DNA of 64,000 nucleotides from Methanobacteriota archaeon. GTDB lineage: Archaea > Thermoplasmatota > E2 > JACPAO01 > JAHWKR01. Shown here piece after piece: positions 1-9,054 of this stretch. The first letter of the stretch is position 1; each line of letters opens with the position of its first letter. The notes under the pieces are model-generated. The model did not search any database. It was given only the letters and a program-made list of their open reading frames with translations, and was not told the DNA's origin. The stretch is from the NCBI GenBank assembly GCA_019347805.1, contig JAHWKR010000004.1, positions 14,158-78,157 on the forward strand, in the 5' to 3' direction. A program made the translations under genes and the position numbers.

Positions 1-132
1 GGGCGTCCCGTCGCCCCCGTCCCCCGCCCCTCCGGCGTCCAGGCCCCTCCTTCTCGCGTTGAACCTCACCCTGGCCTGGGCGTCCCGTCGCCCCCGTCCC
101 CCGCCCCTCCGGCGTCCAGGCCCCTCCTTCTC
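1..132. repeat. 55-bp perfect direct repeat (1-55 and 78-132), G-rich on the minus strand, possibly continuing left of the window
   Basis: gggcgtcccgtcgcccccgtcccccgcccctccggcgtccaggcccctccttctc occurs identically at 1-55 and 78-132. Confidence 0.95.
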
Positions 133-1624
133 AATCGGCCCAACCTTTCGTGCGCTCGACCGCCCGATGCCATCCGGCAAGACGCCGCTCGCGTTCCGCC
201 TCGTCCATGGCCGGCTCGTAGCGCGCCGCCTCCTGCCACACCACCTCCAACTCGTCCGTCCCCTGCCACAGGCCGGCACCGATGCCGGCGAGGAACGCCG
301 CCCCGAGCGCCGTCGTCTCGTTCACGACCGGCCGCACCACCGTCTTGCCCGAGATGTCGGCCTGGAAGCGGCACAGGAACCCGTTCTTCGATGCGCCCCC
401 GTCGACCTTCAAAAGCGCGAGGTCGATCCCCGCATCCGCCTCGAACGCCGCGAAGAGGTCCGCCGACTGGAAGCAGATCGCCTCGAGCGTCGCCCGCACG
501 ATGTGCGCCTTCTTGACGCCACCCGTGAGTCCCACGATGGCACCGCGTGCCGTCTCGTCCCAATGCGGCGCGCCGAGACCGGCGAAGGCCGGCACGAAAT
601 ACGCCCCATGGGTGTCCGGCACCGACTCCGCGAGCGCCTCCGTCTCCGGCGCCGACGCGATGACACCGAGCCCGTCGCGCAACCATTGCACCGCCGCACC
701 GGCGATGAAGACCGAGCCTTCGAGCGCGTACGTCGTCTTCCCGCCGATCTTCCACGCCACCGTGGTGAGCAGCCCATGGTCACTCCGGACCGCCTCCGTC
801 CCGGTGTTGGCGAGCGCGAAACAACCGGTCCCATAGGTGTTCTTGGCCATGCCCGGCGCGAAGCAGCCCTGGCCGAAGAGCGCCGCCTGCTGGTCGCCCG
901 CGATGCCGGTGATCGGGATCTGGGCGCCGAACCATTCGGCATCCGCATGGCCGACGAGCCCCGATGAGTCGACCACCTCTGGGAGCATCGAGAGCGGCAC
1001 GGTCATGATGTCACAAAGCTGTGGGTCCCAGTCGCCCCGGTGGATGTCATAGAGCATCGTGCGGCTCGCGTTCGACGCGTCCGTCGCGTGCACCTTGCCC
1101 TTGGTGAGCTTGTGGACCAGCCAGGTGTCGACCGTGCCGAAGGCGAGCCGGCCGCCCTTGGCGAGCTTGCGCGCGTCCCACGCGTTGTCGAGGATCCACT
1201 TGATCTTCGGACCCGAAAAATAGGAATCGACCACGAGACCCGTCCGGTCGCGGATGTAGCCGGCATGTCCCGCGTCGCGGATCCTGCGGCAGATCTCCGC
1301 CGTCCTCCGGCATTGCCAGACCACCGCGTCCTCGATCGGCTCTCCGCTTTCGCGGTCCCACACGATGGTCGTCTCGCGCTGGTTGGTGATGCCGATGCCG
1401 GCGATCTCCTTCGGCTCGATGCCGGCCGCCGCGATGGCCCCCCGCCCGACCTTGAGCGTCACCTCCCAGATGTCGTTCGGGTCGTGCGACACCCAACCCG
1501 GGCGCGGATAGCGCTGCGGGAACTCGCTGTAATCCTGCCCGACCGGCCGCGCCTCCGCATCGAAGACGAAGGCCGTCGAACCTGTCGTCCCCTGGTCCAG
1601 CGCCAAGACATATCGACCCGCCAT
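131..1624 (-). CDS. glpK: glycerol kinase
   Basis: FGGY kinase motifs: YVLALDQGTTGSTAFVFD, NQRETTIVWDRESGEP, GIAGDQQAALFGQGCF, VDGGASKNGFLCRFQAD. Start placed at MAGRYVLALDQGTT. Confidence 0.96.
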   Translation of the reverse strand: MAGRYVLALDQGTTGSTAFVFDAEARPVGQDYSEFPQRYPRPGWVSHDPNDIWEVTLKVGRGAIAAAGIEPKEIAGIGITNQRETTIVWDRESGEPIEDAVVWQCRRTAEICRRIRDAGHAGYIRDRTGLVVDSYFSGPKIKWILDNAWDARKLAKGGRLAFGTVDTWLVHKLTKGKVHATDASNASRTMLYDIHRGDWDPQLCDIMTVPLSMLPEVVDSSGLVGHADAEWFGAQIPITGIAGDQQAALFGQGCFAPGMAKNTYGTGCFALANTGTEAVRSDHGLLTTVAWKIGGKTTYALEGSVFIAGAAVQWLRDGLGVIASAPETEALAESVPDTHGAYFVPAFAGLGAPHWDETARGAIVGLTGGVKKAHIVRATLEAICFQSADLFAAFEADAGIDLALLKVDGGASKNGFLCRFQADISGKTVVRPVVNETTALGAAFLAGIGAGLWQGTDELEVVWQEAARYEPAMDEAERERRLAGWHRAVERTKGWAD

Positions 1625-1733
1625 CGCGCCACCGGGAGCCGCCGGGCGGTCAAGTCCCTTTCCCCGGGCCCCCCGATATGCGGACGCGCGCAGACCGACA
1701 CCCCCATATCCAGGCCACGCCCAATCCCGGGTC

Positions 1734-2618
1734 GTGAAGCGGCTCGGCCTCCTCACACAGGACTTCCGCGTCCTGCACGAACTCGTGCGCCGCCTCAACT
1801 CGCGCGGCGTCCTCTACCGCGTGCTCGACCCGCACGACCCCGTGCCGCCCGACGTCGGCGCCATCCTCACATCGTGGCGCGACTTCATCGAACGCAAGAA
1901 AGGGGTGCAGAAACGGCTCGACGGGAACGACGCGCCCAAGCACGGCCGCTTCGACGCGTTGCCCGTCGTCTCCGTGCGGCTCGACGAGAGCGGTGAAGAA
2001 GACTACGAGCGCGCCATCACCGAAGCGCGCCGGGCGCTTTCCGGCATCGAATCCTACAAACGGCTCATCGTCGGCATCGACCCCGGCGACCATCCTGGTG
2101 TGGCGTTCCTCGGCGATGGCGTCGTCGTGCACACCGCCAACCTACCGGACCCGCTCCATGTCATCGACCATCTCAAGAACTACCTGCCGTCGTTCCCCAC
2201 CGACGAGATCGTCATCCGTGTCGGGCACGGCGCGCGGCTGTTCCGCAACCGCATCCTCAACGACGTGATGGACCTCAAGATCGAGGACGTCCGTGTCGAG
2301 CTCGTCGACGAGACCGGCACCAACCCCCAGATGATCCGCCGGCCGTCGTTGCATGTGACGCGCGACATCCAGGCCGCCATCGGCATCGGCATGACCCCCG
2401 GCAAGCCGGTCGACCGCAAGATGCGGCTCGATGTGCTGCCGGGCGAGATCGCCGAGATCCAACGCAAATCGCGCATCCAATCCGACGGCGAGATCACCGT
2501 CAACCGCATCCTCGCCGGGCGTGTCGCACGGGGCGACATCACGATGGGGGAAGCGATCCAGGAACAACGCGCGGTCGTGCGCGCGAAAAGAGAGGGCGCC
2601 GCGTCCGGCGCTTCGTGA
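1734..2618 (+). CDS. conserved archaeal protein, possible RNase H/RuvC-like fold
   Basis: Long ORF with GTG start; IVGIDPGDHPGVAFLGDGVVVH resembles a RuvC-like first strand. Confidence 0.7.
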   Translation: MKRLGLLTQDFRVLHELVRRLNSRGVLYRVLDPHDPVPPDVGAILTSWRDFIERKKGVQKRLDGNDAPKHGRFDALPVVSVRLDESGEEDYERAITEARRALSGIESYKRLIVGIDPGDHPGVAFLGDGVVVHTANLPDPLHVIDHLKNYLPSFPTDEIVIRVGHGARLFRNRILNDVMDLKIEDVRVELVDETGTNPQMIRRPSLHVTRDIQAAIGIGMTPGKPVDRKMRLDVLPGEIAEIQRKSRIQSDGEITVNRILAGRVARGDITMGEAIQEQRAVVRAKREGAASGAS

Positions 2619-2837
2619 GCGGGTGAAGAAGAGGCCCGCGCGCACCGTGGCTCCCGGAGGGAGGTGGTGTCCGTGGTGGCGGTGGTGGTGTGCGTGCGTC
2701 GATCAGGCGCGCGCGGGCCAGGGACCGGCAGGTCCCTTCAAGGGCTTTGATCAGGAGGACGGCGGGGACCGGAGCCCCCGCCGACCGGTGGTCATGTTCG
2801 GGCCGTCGGCCCGGGACGGATGTGCGACGTCCCCGTT

Positions 2838-3806
2838 TCAGGCGGTCTCGTTGCCGGAGCCGCCGTCACCCGTGTCGTCGGTGCTCTCGTCGGAGGTGTC
2901 GTCCGTCGTGTCATCACCGGTGTCGTCGGTGCTCTCGTCGGACGTGTCGTCCGTGGTGTCGTCGGAGGTGTCGCTCTCCGGCTCGTCACCGGTCGCGGTC
3001 CCTTCCTTCACCGCGTACCAGTGGTCGAGCTTGGCGTCGATGCGCAGGATGTGGCGCTCCATCTGGAGGATGGCGATCTGCAGGCCGAGGGCGCGGTCCT
3101 TGGCGCGGTACTGTTCGCTCTTCGTGGTGTTGTTGTCCGCGGCTTCGGCCTCGTGCGCGGCACTCTTGTTCTCAAGGTGGAGCTTGACCTTCTCGGCGTC
3201 CGCCTTTCGGCGCTCGAGGGCGGCGATGCGCGCATCGACACAGTCCGGGTCCTCGGCACACTTGCCGTCTTCACCGCGCTCGGACACATAGGCCTCGCGG
3301 GCGCTCTGGAGGCGGTCGTGGTACTTCTCGCGGGCGCGCTCCTGGGCCGCCTTGAACGCCTCGCGGGCCGCCTTCTGGCGCTCGAGGAACTCTTCGCGCT
3401 GGGTCTCGTTCGAGCGGTCGTACTCGGCACGCAGGCGCGCCTTCTCGGCGTGGTAACCGTGGCGGGCCTCGTCACGTTCCGAGTGGAACGCGTCACGGGC
3501 GTCATGGCGCTCGTCCCGGAAACCGTGGGCGTTCTCCCGGTCTTTCTTCCCGGCGGCGCGCTCTTCGCAGCGTTCCTCGGCGGTCTCGTTGTCCGTTTCG
3601 GCGCAGCGCTCCTCAGGGGCCTTCTCGGCCGGTTGGCAAGCCTCGCGGACCCGCTCCCTGTTGACCGGGTTCGGGTCTTCGCGTTGGGCGTCCTTGGCTT
3701 CTTGACAGGCCTCGCTGTCGTGCGCGTCGGCCAAGACAGGGATGGCGGCGACACCGAGACCGGCGAGGGCAAGGGCGGTGATGAGGGCGAGCAGTCTGTT
3801 GTTCAT
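2838..3806 (-). CDS. secreted charged coiled-coil protein with Asp/Thr/Ser repeat tail
   Basis: Signal peptide MNNRLLALITALALAGLGVAAIPVLADA, highly charged helical region, tail repeats TTDDTSDESTDDTGD. The upstream part of the 801-aa ORF is antisense to a DUF1015 gene. Confidence 0.75.
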   Translation of the reverse strand: MNNRLLALITALALAGLGVAAIPVLADAHDSEACQEAKDAQREDPNPVNRERVREACQPAEKAPEERCAETDNETAEERCEERAAGKKDRENAHGFRDERHDARDAFHSERDEARHGYHAEKARLRAEYDRSNETQREEFLERQKAAREAFKAAQERAREKYHDRLQSAREAYVSERGEDGKCAEDPDCVDARIAALERRKADAEKVKLHLENKSAAHEAEAADNNTTKSEQYRAKDRALGLQIAILQMERHILRIDAKLDHWYAVKEGTATGDEPESDTSDDTTDDTSDESTDDTGDDTTDDTSDESTDDTGDGGSGNETA

Positions 3807-4001
3807 GTGGGTCACGTCCGTTCCGTTGACAGTCTCTTGGATACCCCTCGCGCATATAAAGCGGCTCGAACACTCGTCGAACTTCAGCAGCGGCCGGTAA
3901 GCGGCGTCTCCCTGAAGTGACCGGATGCCCGGAGCGGTCGCCCCTAAGGGTCCGGAGCGCGGAAAGTGTATGTACGGAGAGCGGCTCGGCGGGCGAGCAA
4001 C

Positions 4002-5312
4002 ATGGTGGAGATCCGTCCCTTCAAAGCGCTCACGTACGATTGGGACGAGGTCGACGGTGACCCGGCGAGCGTCACCGCGCCTCCCTATGACGTCCTCACC
4101 GCCGAAGAGGTCGAGCGGCTCAAGAAAACAAGTCTCCACAACGTCACCCGGCTCACACTTCCGGACGCGTCGCCCGGAAAGGGCGAGGCGTCGAAGTACA
4201 CCGAAGCGGCGAAGACCTTGCGGCGCTGGATGAAGGAAGGTGTCCTGACCCAGACCAAGGACCCCTCCCTGTACGTCTACCACGAGACCCACACCGAGGG
4301 TGGCGCGCGCAAGACGGTGCGCGGGTTCTTCTCGCTCCTCCGACTCGACCCCGAATACAAGGAAGTGCGACCGCACGAGCGCACCCACAAGGGCCCGATC
4401 GAGGACCGGCTCAAGCTGCTCGGCGCGACCCGCATGGACCTGGAGCCGATCCAGTTCCTCTACACCGACAGCGAAGGCTTCGTCCAGCGCACGCTCGAAG
4501 CGGAGATCGTCGACGCCGACCCTATCGTCGACTTCACCGACCCCTCCGGTGTGCGCCATGAACTCTGGGCGGTCGACGACGCGGACACCCTGCAAGCGGT
4601 GCAGGCTTTTTTCGACGGGCGCAATGTCTACATCGCCGACGGCCACCACCGCTATGCCACCGCCTGCCACTACGCCCGCGAGGCGCGCGATGGCGGACCC
4701 ATCGACGGCACCTTGCCCTACGACCACAAGCTCAGCCTCTTCGTGTCGCGTGACGACCCCGGCATCGCGGTCCACCCGACCCACCGGCTCCTTTCCGACC
4801 TTCCCGCGCCCGCCGAGGGACGCCGGGCGCTCCAGGAGCGCTTCAAGACCGAGCCGGTCACCGTGGGCAGCGACAGCCGGGCGCGTGCCGTGGCGCTCCG
4901 GGACATCTGCGAAGGCGTCGATGTCGACACTGTCCACCGGTTCGTCTTCTATTGGGGCGACGGCGAGGCCGACATCCTGACGCTCCCGCACGCCGAGGTC
5001 CCCAAAGCGGAGATGGGCGACCGGTCGGACGCCTGGAAGGCGCTCGACGTCTCCGTCCTCCACCACGTCGTCCTGCCCAAGACCCTCGGGGTCGACCAGG
5101 ACAACGCCGGGGAGCACCTGCGCTACACACGGGTCGACGAAGAAGCGGTGCGCTGGGTCGACGAGGGCCGCCACCAGTGCTCGATCATCATGAACGCGAC
5201 CCCGCTTTCGGCGGTGACCGCGGTCGCGGACCATGGCGAGCACATGCCGCAGAAGTCGACCTACTTCCAGCCGAAGGCGCAGAGCGGACTGCTTTTCTCG
5301 CCCATCGGGTGA
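4002..5312 (+). CDS. DUF1015 family protein
   Basis: MVEIRPFKALTYD...VTAPPYDVLT, PSLYVYHETH, YIADGHHRYATACHYARE are typical of DUF1015. Confidence 0.88.
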   Translation: MVEIRPFKALTYDWDEVDGDPASVTAPPYDVLTAEEVERLKKTSLHNVTRLTLPDASPGKGEASKYTEAAKTLRRWMKEGVLTQTKDPSLYVYHETHTEGGARKTVRGFFSLLRLDPEYKEVRPHERTHKGPIEDRLKLLGATRMDLEPIQFLYTDSEGFVQRTLEAEIVDADPIVDFTDPSGVRHELWAVDDADTLQAVQAFFDGRNVYIADGHHRYATACHYAREARDGGPIDGTLPYDHKLSLFVSRDDPGIAVHPTHRLLSDLPAPAEGRRALQERFKTEPVTVGSDSRARAVALRDICEGVDVDTVHRFVFYWGDGEADILTLPHAEVPKAEMGDRSDAWKALDVSVLHHVVLPKTLGVDQDNAGEHLRYTRVDEEAVRWVDEGRHQCSIIMNATPLSAVTAVADHGEHMPQKSTYFQPKAQSGLLFSPIG

Positions 5313-5446
5313 CCTGCGGCCGCGCCTCGGACGTGCTTCGTCGAGGCGTCGTGGCGGACGCTTCCGGACCCCCTTTTTCCAGGAGGGGCGTCATGTCCTC
5401 GATACATAGAAATAGCCTGACCCGATTACCGGCATCGTAGCGGGAA

Positions 5447-5776
5447 GTGGGGAAAATGTCGGAGTGCCGGTTCTGTTCAAGTCCTGAAGTCGTCAAGTAC
5501 GGCGTACGCAAGAACAAGTCTTCGTTCAAGCAGATGTACAAGTGCAACATCTGCGGCCGCCGCTTCACGCCCGACAACGGCTTCCTCAAGATGAAGACGG
5601 AACCCGAGATCGTCACCGAGGCGCTCGACCTCTACGTGAAGGGCCTCTCGCTCGCCAAGATCCAGGACCATCTCTACTCCCACCACAACATCAAGATCTC
5701 CAAGGAAGGGATCCGCGGCTGGGTCAACAAATACGGCACCTTCCAAGGCGGACCCCGCGCCCCCGGCCCCCTCTGA
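5447..5776 (+). CDS. InsA/IS1-like zinc-finger plus HTH protein without a DDE catalytic domain
   Basis: CRFCSSPEVVKYGVRKNKSSFKQMYKCNICGRRF zinc finger followed by HTH-like LSLAKIQDHLYSHHNIKISKEGIRGWVNKYG. Confidence 0.7.
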   Translation: MGKMSECRFCSSPEVVKYGVRKNKSSFKQMYKCNICGRRFTPDNGFLKMKTEPEIVTEALDLYVKGLSLAKIQDHLYSHHNIKISKEGIRGWVNKYGTFQGGPRAPGPL

Positions 5777-6011
5777 ACCCTCCTCTCCCCGACCGCGACT
5801 TCTTTTTCGGCCTACCCCCTGATGCCCCATTCTGCACCATGGTGCTCGTTCCGGCAGGCCCCGTTCATCGACCCATCAATGGGTAACAGGTCTGCTCATA
5901 TAGGCTGAAGAAAAGCTTCAAGCCTGGTCTCGCCCATGCGCTCCATCGGATGCACATGAACCGCGAGGACCCCCGCAGCAACATGCTCACGCATGACATG
6001 GAGGCAGGCGA

Positions 6012-6671
6012 ATGAAATCGGACGGGACCGAACGCATGAACGCCCACGGCGAGACCCGGTGGGTCTTCGAGATCACCGACTCCCTTGTCGACCGTTGGCT
6101 CCACGAGACCCTCACCATCATCGACGATGAGGCCCCGCTTGACGCACGCGCCCTCAACCGCCTCAAAGAGGCCGTCGCCCTCCTGGGAGAAGCCAACGAA
6201 GACGCCGACCTCGGCATGATCGCCGGCGCCCACATCGCCCACGGCATCCCCATGGAACGCATCCTCGTGGCCCTCACCAAGACCCGACTGCAACACGTCT
6301 GCCAGATCTGGGGATGGGACGATTCCGGCAGCAAGCGCGTGCTCACCGAGCGCGTCCTTGCGCAACTCGAATGGGCCGGCTACAAGTCGCCGCTCTACGA
6401 AAGCGATGAAACAGAAGAGACACGCGACGGCGCAGGCACGCTCACCACACGCACCAACCTGCGCGCCCGCGTCCACGTCGACGCCATCGAACGCGTCGAG
6501 ACGAACGACGAGGAAGGCCGCACCACCCCCGGCTACGCCATCACCCTCAGCCTGTCGCTCCCGGAACACATCGCCCAACGGGTCTTCCAGGACTACGTCC
6601 AGAACGGCACCGCAGACATCGAGTTCCGACCGCTCGGACGACGCCAGGTGCCCGACTACGTGCGGGTGTGA
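6012..6671 (+). CDS. conserved hypothetical protein
   Basis: 219-aa ORF with plausible composition; the opposite-strand ORF looks like antisense shadow. Confidence 0.6.
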   Translation: MKSDGTERMNAHGETRWVFEITDSLVDRWLHETLTIIDDEAPLDARALNRLKEAVALLGEANEDADLGMIAGAHIAHGIPMERILVALTKTRLQHVCQIWGWDDSGSKRVLTERVLAQLEWAGYKSPLYESDETEETRDGAGTLTTRTNLRARVHVDAIERVETNDEEGRTTPGYAITLSLSLPEHIAQRVFQDYVQNGTADIEFRPLGRRQVPDYVRV

Positions 6672-8128
6672 GGCCGCGGCTCCCCTGGCGTCCCAAGGGT
6701 CACGTCCTCGATCGGCAAGGGACCCTCCAACCCGACCGGCAGGCTCACGATGAAACATGTGCCGCTCGTGACGTCGGAGGACAGGTCGATGCGCCCGCCA
6801 TGGCGTGCGACGATCCGGGACACCAGGAACAGACCGAGCCCCGTACCACTGCGCTTGCGGGTGAAGAAGGGGTCGTAGATGCGGCCCCGGTCCTCTGGGC
6901 GGACGCCCTCCCCCTCGTCCTCGACGACGAGCCGCGCCCGACCGTCGTCGTGCCGGGTCGACACCCGCACGCGACCCCCTTTCGGGGTCGCCTCGACGGC
7001 GTTCGCCACCAGGTTCACCACCACCTGGACCACCTGGCCCTCCTCGAACCCGACCCCCGGTGCCGATCCCAGGTCGCGCTCGATGCGCACATCCCCCAGA
7101 TAGGCGCCCTCATAGAGGTCCAAGGCGCGCTCGACCGGGTCGGACAGGTCCCCGATGCGCCACTCTGCCGCCTCCGACCGATAGACCGATCTCAGGTCGT
7201 CCAGGATGTCACCGATGCGCGACACCCCCTCCAGGGCCACATCCACCGAAGCGAGGATGCGTTGCAGCTCCGGGCCGCTCAGCCCGGTCCGTTCCAACCG
7301 CGCCCGGACCAGGTTCAGGTTGTTCGCCACATAGGTCATCGGTGTGCGGATCTCGTGCGCCACACCCGCCAGGAGCGTCCCGAGTGCAGCCAGTCGCTCC
7401 ATGTCCCCGACCCGTCGCACGGCCCGCTGGACATCCCGCTCGGCCCGCTCACGCTCCAGGATGTTGGTCAAGAGACGGTCGACCTCGACCTCGACCGGTA
7501 CGCCGGACAGGTACTCCTCGGGCGGGACGTAATAGGGGTTGCGCCCGATGAGACCGTCGACGACGACACGCGGATGGGTCAGGATGACGTCCCGGAGCGT
7601 ATCCGGCGGGAACGCGCTGCGGTCGTACTGGCACAACACGGTCACCTCACGACCCGCCAGATAGAGGTTCAGCATCGCCTCGTAGCGCATCAAGGTCACT
7701 CGGTCCACGCCCGCACCGATGGCCCAATCCATCTCGGCCACCCCCCGCACCGCCGGGAACCCCGATTCCAACGAAGCAAGACGGACGGACTCGATGAACG
7801 CCACCATCGCCTTCGGATCGAACGTTCCATCCTGCAGGTAGGCGTCACGCGCTTCCATCAGAACGAGCGCGTCACGCGCGGATTCCGCGGCCACGTCCAC
7901 ACCCGCCATGGCCAGGTTCTCCTCCACCACACGGCGACTTTTCTCATCCGCCAGGAAGAGGACCCGTTCGCCCCGTGCCAAGCCAGCGCGGAGGAAAGCG
8001 GTCGCCACTTGACGCCTGCCCACATTGCCCTGGTGGAGCCGACAGAGGTGCTCACCCGGACCGACCCGCGAGAAAGCCGAGGTGAGCTCCTGGAGATCGC
8101 CCGGAGTGTCGGGTCCGTGGACAGCCAT
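6656..8128 (-). CDS. MEDS-domain sensor histidine kinase
   Basis: N-terminal MEDS-like GEHLCRLHQGNVGRRQVATAFLRAGLARGERVLFLADE; HisKA LGTLLAGVAHEIRTPMTYVANNL; HATPase VVNLVANAVEATPKGG, GTGLGLFLVSRI. Confidence 0.9.
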   Translation of the reverse strand: MAVHGPDTPGDLQELTSAFSRVGPGEHLCRLHQGNVGRRQVATAFLRAGLARGERVLFLADEKSRRVVEENLAMAGVDVAAESARDALVLMEARDAYLQDGTFDPKAMVAFIESVRLASLESGFPAVRGVAEMDWAIGAGVDRVTLMRYEAMLNLYLAGREVTVLCQYDRSAFPPDTLRDVILTHPRVVVDGLIGRNPYYVPPEEYLSGVPVEVEVDRLLTNILERERAERDVQRAVRRVGDMERLAALGTLLAGVAHEIRTPMTYVANNLNLVRARLERTGLSGPELQRILASVDVALEGVSRIGDILDDLRSVYRSEAAEWRIGDLSDPVERALDLYEGAYLGDVRIERDLGSAPGVGFEEGQVVQVVVNLVANAVEATPKGGRVRVSTRHDDGRARLVVEDEGEGVRPEDRGRIYDPFFTRKRSGTGLGLFLVSRIVARHGGRIDLSSDVTSGTCFIVSLPVGLEGPLPIEDVTLGTPGEPRPHTRT

Positions 8129-8264
8129 GACGGACGCCTATCCAAAGAGGCCCCTGATAGACCGTCCTCCCGGTTCGATTGGACATGTCTCGGAACGACC
8201 GATTGCCTTGCCGCCTTCGGCGGCTTCGGGCCAGGCGGTGTAGAGAAAGCGTCAGACGCCACCC

Positions 8265-8294
8265 TCACTCGAGGGTGGCGTGTCGCTTTCTCAT
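8265..8294 (-). pseudogene. reiterated hxlB tail, copy A (MRKRHATLE*)
   Basis: atgagaaagcgacacgccaccctcgagtga on the minus strand encodes the last 9 codons of hxlB with synonymous changes only. Confidence 0.85.
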
Positions 8295-8362
8295 GCTCGC
8301 GAGGCGGGCGCCGAAGGCGCCTCGCCAGAGCGCTCACTAGAGAAAGCAGACAGAAGCGACCC

Positions 8363-8392
8363 TCATTCGAGGGTCGCATGCCTCTTTCTCAT
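8363..8392 (-). pseudogene. reiterated hxlB tail, copy B (MRKRHATLE*)
   Basis: atgagaaagaggcatgcgaccctcgaatga on the minus strand encodes the last 9 codons of hxlB with synonymous changes only. Confidence 0.85.
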
Positions 8393-8456
8393 CTTCGTCG
8401 GCCCTGCCGCCTTCGGCGGCTTCGGGCTCGACGAAGTAGAGAAAACGCCGCGCCGC

Positions 8457-9053
8457 TCACTCGAGCGTCGCGTGGCGTTTTCTCATCGCCACCTCGGTCT
8501 GCCCCGTCCGCACCATCAGGTCCGCCACGAAGCCGTCGAGGAGGATCCAGGTCGCCGACTCGAAAAGCGTCCCGAGCGGTGCGAGCTGTTCCTGTTCCGG
8601 ACCCGGCCGTTTCGCAGGAAGCGCGAGGACGATGTCGGACAAAGCCGCGATGCCGGTCTTCTGGTTGTGCGTGATGGAGACCACGGTCGCCCCGATGTTC
8701 TTGGCGATCTCGGCGGTCATGACGACCGGATAGGTCTCACCGGAACCGGAGATGAGGAGCACCACGTCGCCTTTGGCGACCGGTGCGGTGATCGTCTCGC
8801 CGATGACGAAGGTCTGGTAGCCGAGGTGCATCAGGCGGATCGCGAAGGCACGCGCCACGAGCCCCGAGCGACCGGCGCCGTAGAGGAAGACGCGCTGGGC
8901 GTGCTCCAGGGCGGAGAGGGCCTCCTCGAGCCGTTCGTCATCGACATCGTCCAGGATGTCCTTGACCTGTCCGAGGACGTGGTCGACGCCACGGCGCAGC
9001 CGTATTTCGCCCTTCATCGTCATACCCCCTGGGCGGACCGTCGCCTGTTCCAT
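8457..9053 (-). CDS. hxlB: SIS-domain 6-phospho-3-hexuloisomerase
   Basis: SIS fold VFLYGAGRSGLVARAFAIRLMHLGYQTFVIGETITAPVAKGDVVLLISGSGETYPVV typical of PHI. Confidence 0.9.
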   Translation of the reverse strand: MEQATVRPGGMTMKGEIRLRRGVDHVLGQVKDILDDVDDERLEEALSALEHAQRVFLYGAGRSGLVARAFAIRLMHLGYQTFVIGETITAPVAKGDVVLLISGSGETYPVVMTAEIAKNIGATVVSITHNQKTGIAALSDIVLALPAKRPGPEQEQLAPLGTLFESATWILLDGFVADLMVRTGQTEVAMRKRHATLE

Positions 9054-9054
9054 G

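Larger units (their letters stand above)
8242..8486. repeat. three palindromic units at ~94-98 bp spacing at and downstream of the hxlB 3' end
   Basis: Arms GAGAAAGCG/CGCTTTCTC + CGCCACCCTC/GAGGGTGGCG; GAGAAAG/CTTTCTC + GCGACCCTC/GAGGGTCGC; GAGAAAACGCC/GGCGTTTTCTC + CGCTC/GAGCG; loops ACTC/ATTC/ACTC. Confidence 0.92.

Noticed and set aside
2866-2980. CRISPR or minisatellite
   Set aside because: In-frame coding repeats of an acidic protein tail.
3807-5243. N-terminal part of the 801-aa minus ORF (2838..5243)
   Set aside because: Antisense to DUF1015; the true gene starts at the signal peptide at 3806.
5447-5776. Complete insertion sequence
   Set aside because: No DDE domain, terminal inverted repeats or target duplication could be seen.
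8242-8486. CRISPR-like array
   Set aside because: Repeats are diverged palindromes derived from the hxlB tail, only three units, with no unique uniform spacers and no cas genes.
6668-8674. 668-aa plus-strand ORF
   Set aside because: Antisense to the MEDS histidine kinase and crosses the hxlB repeats.
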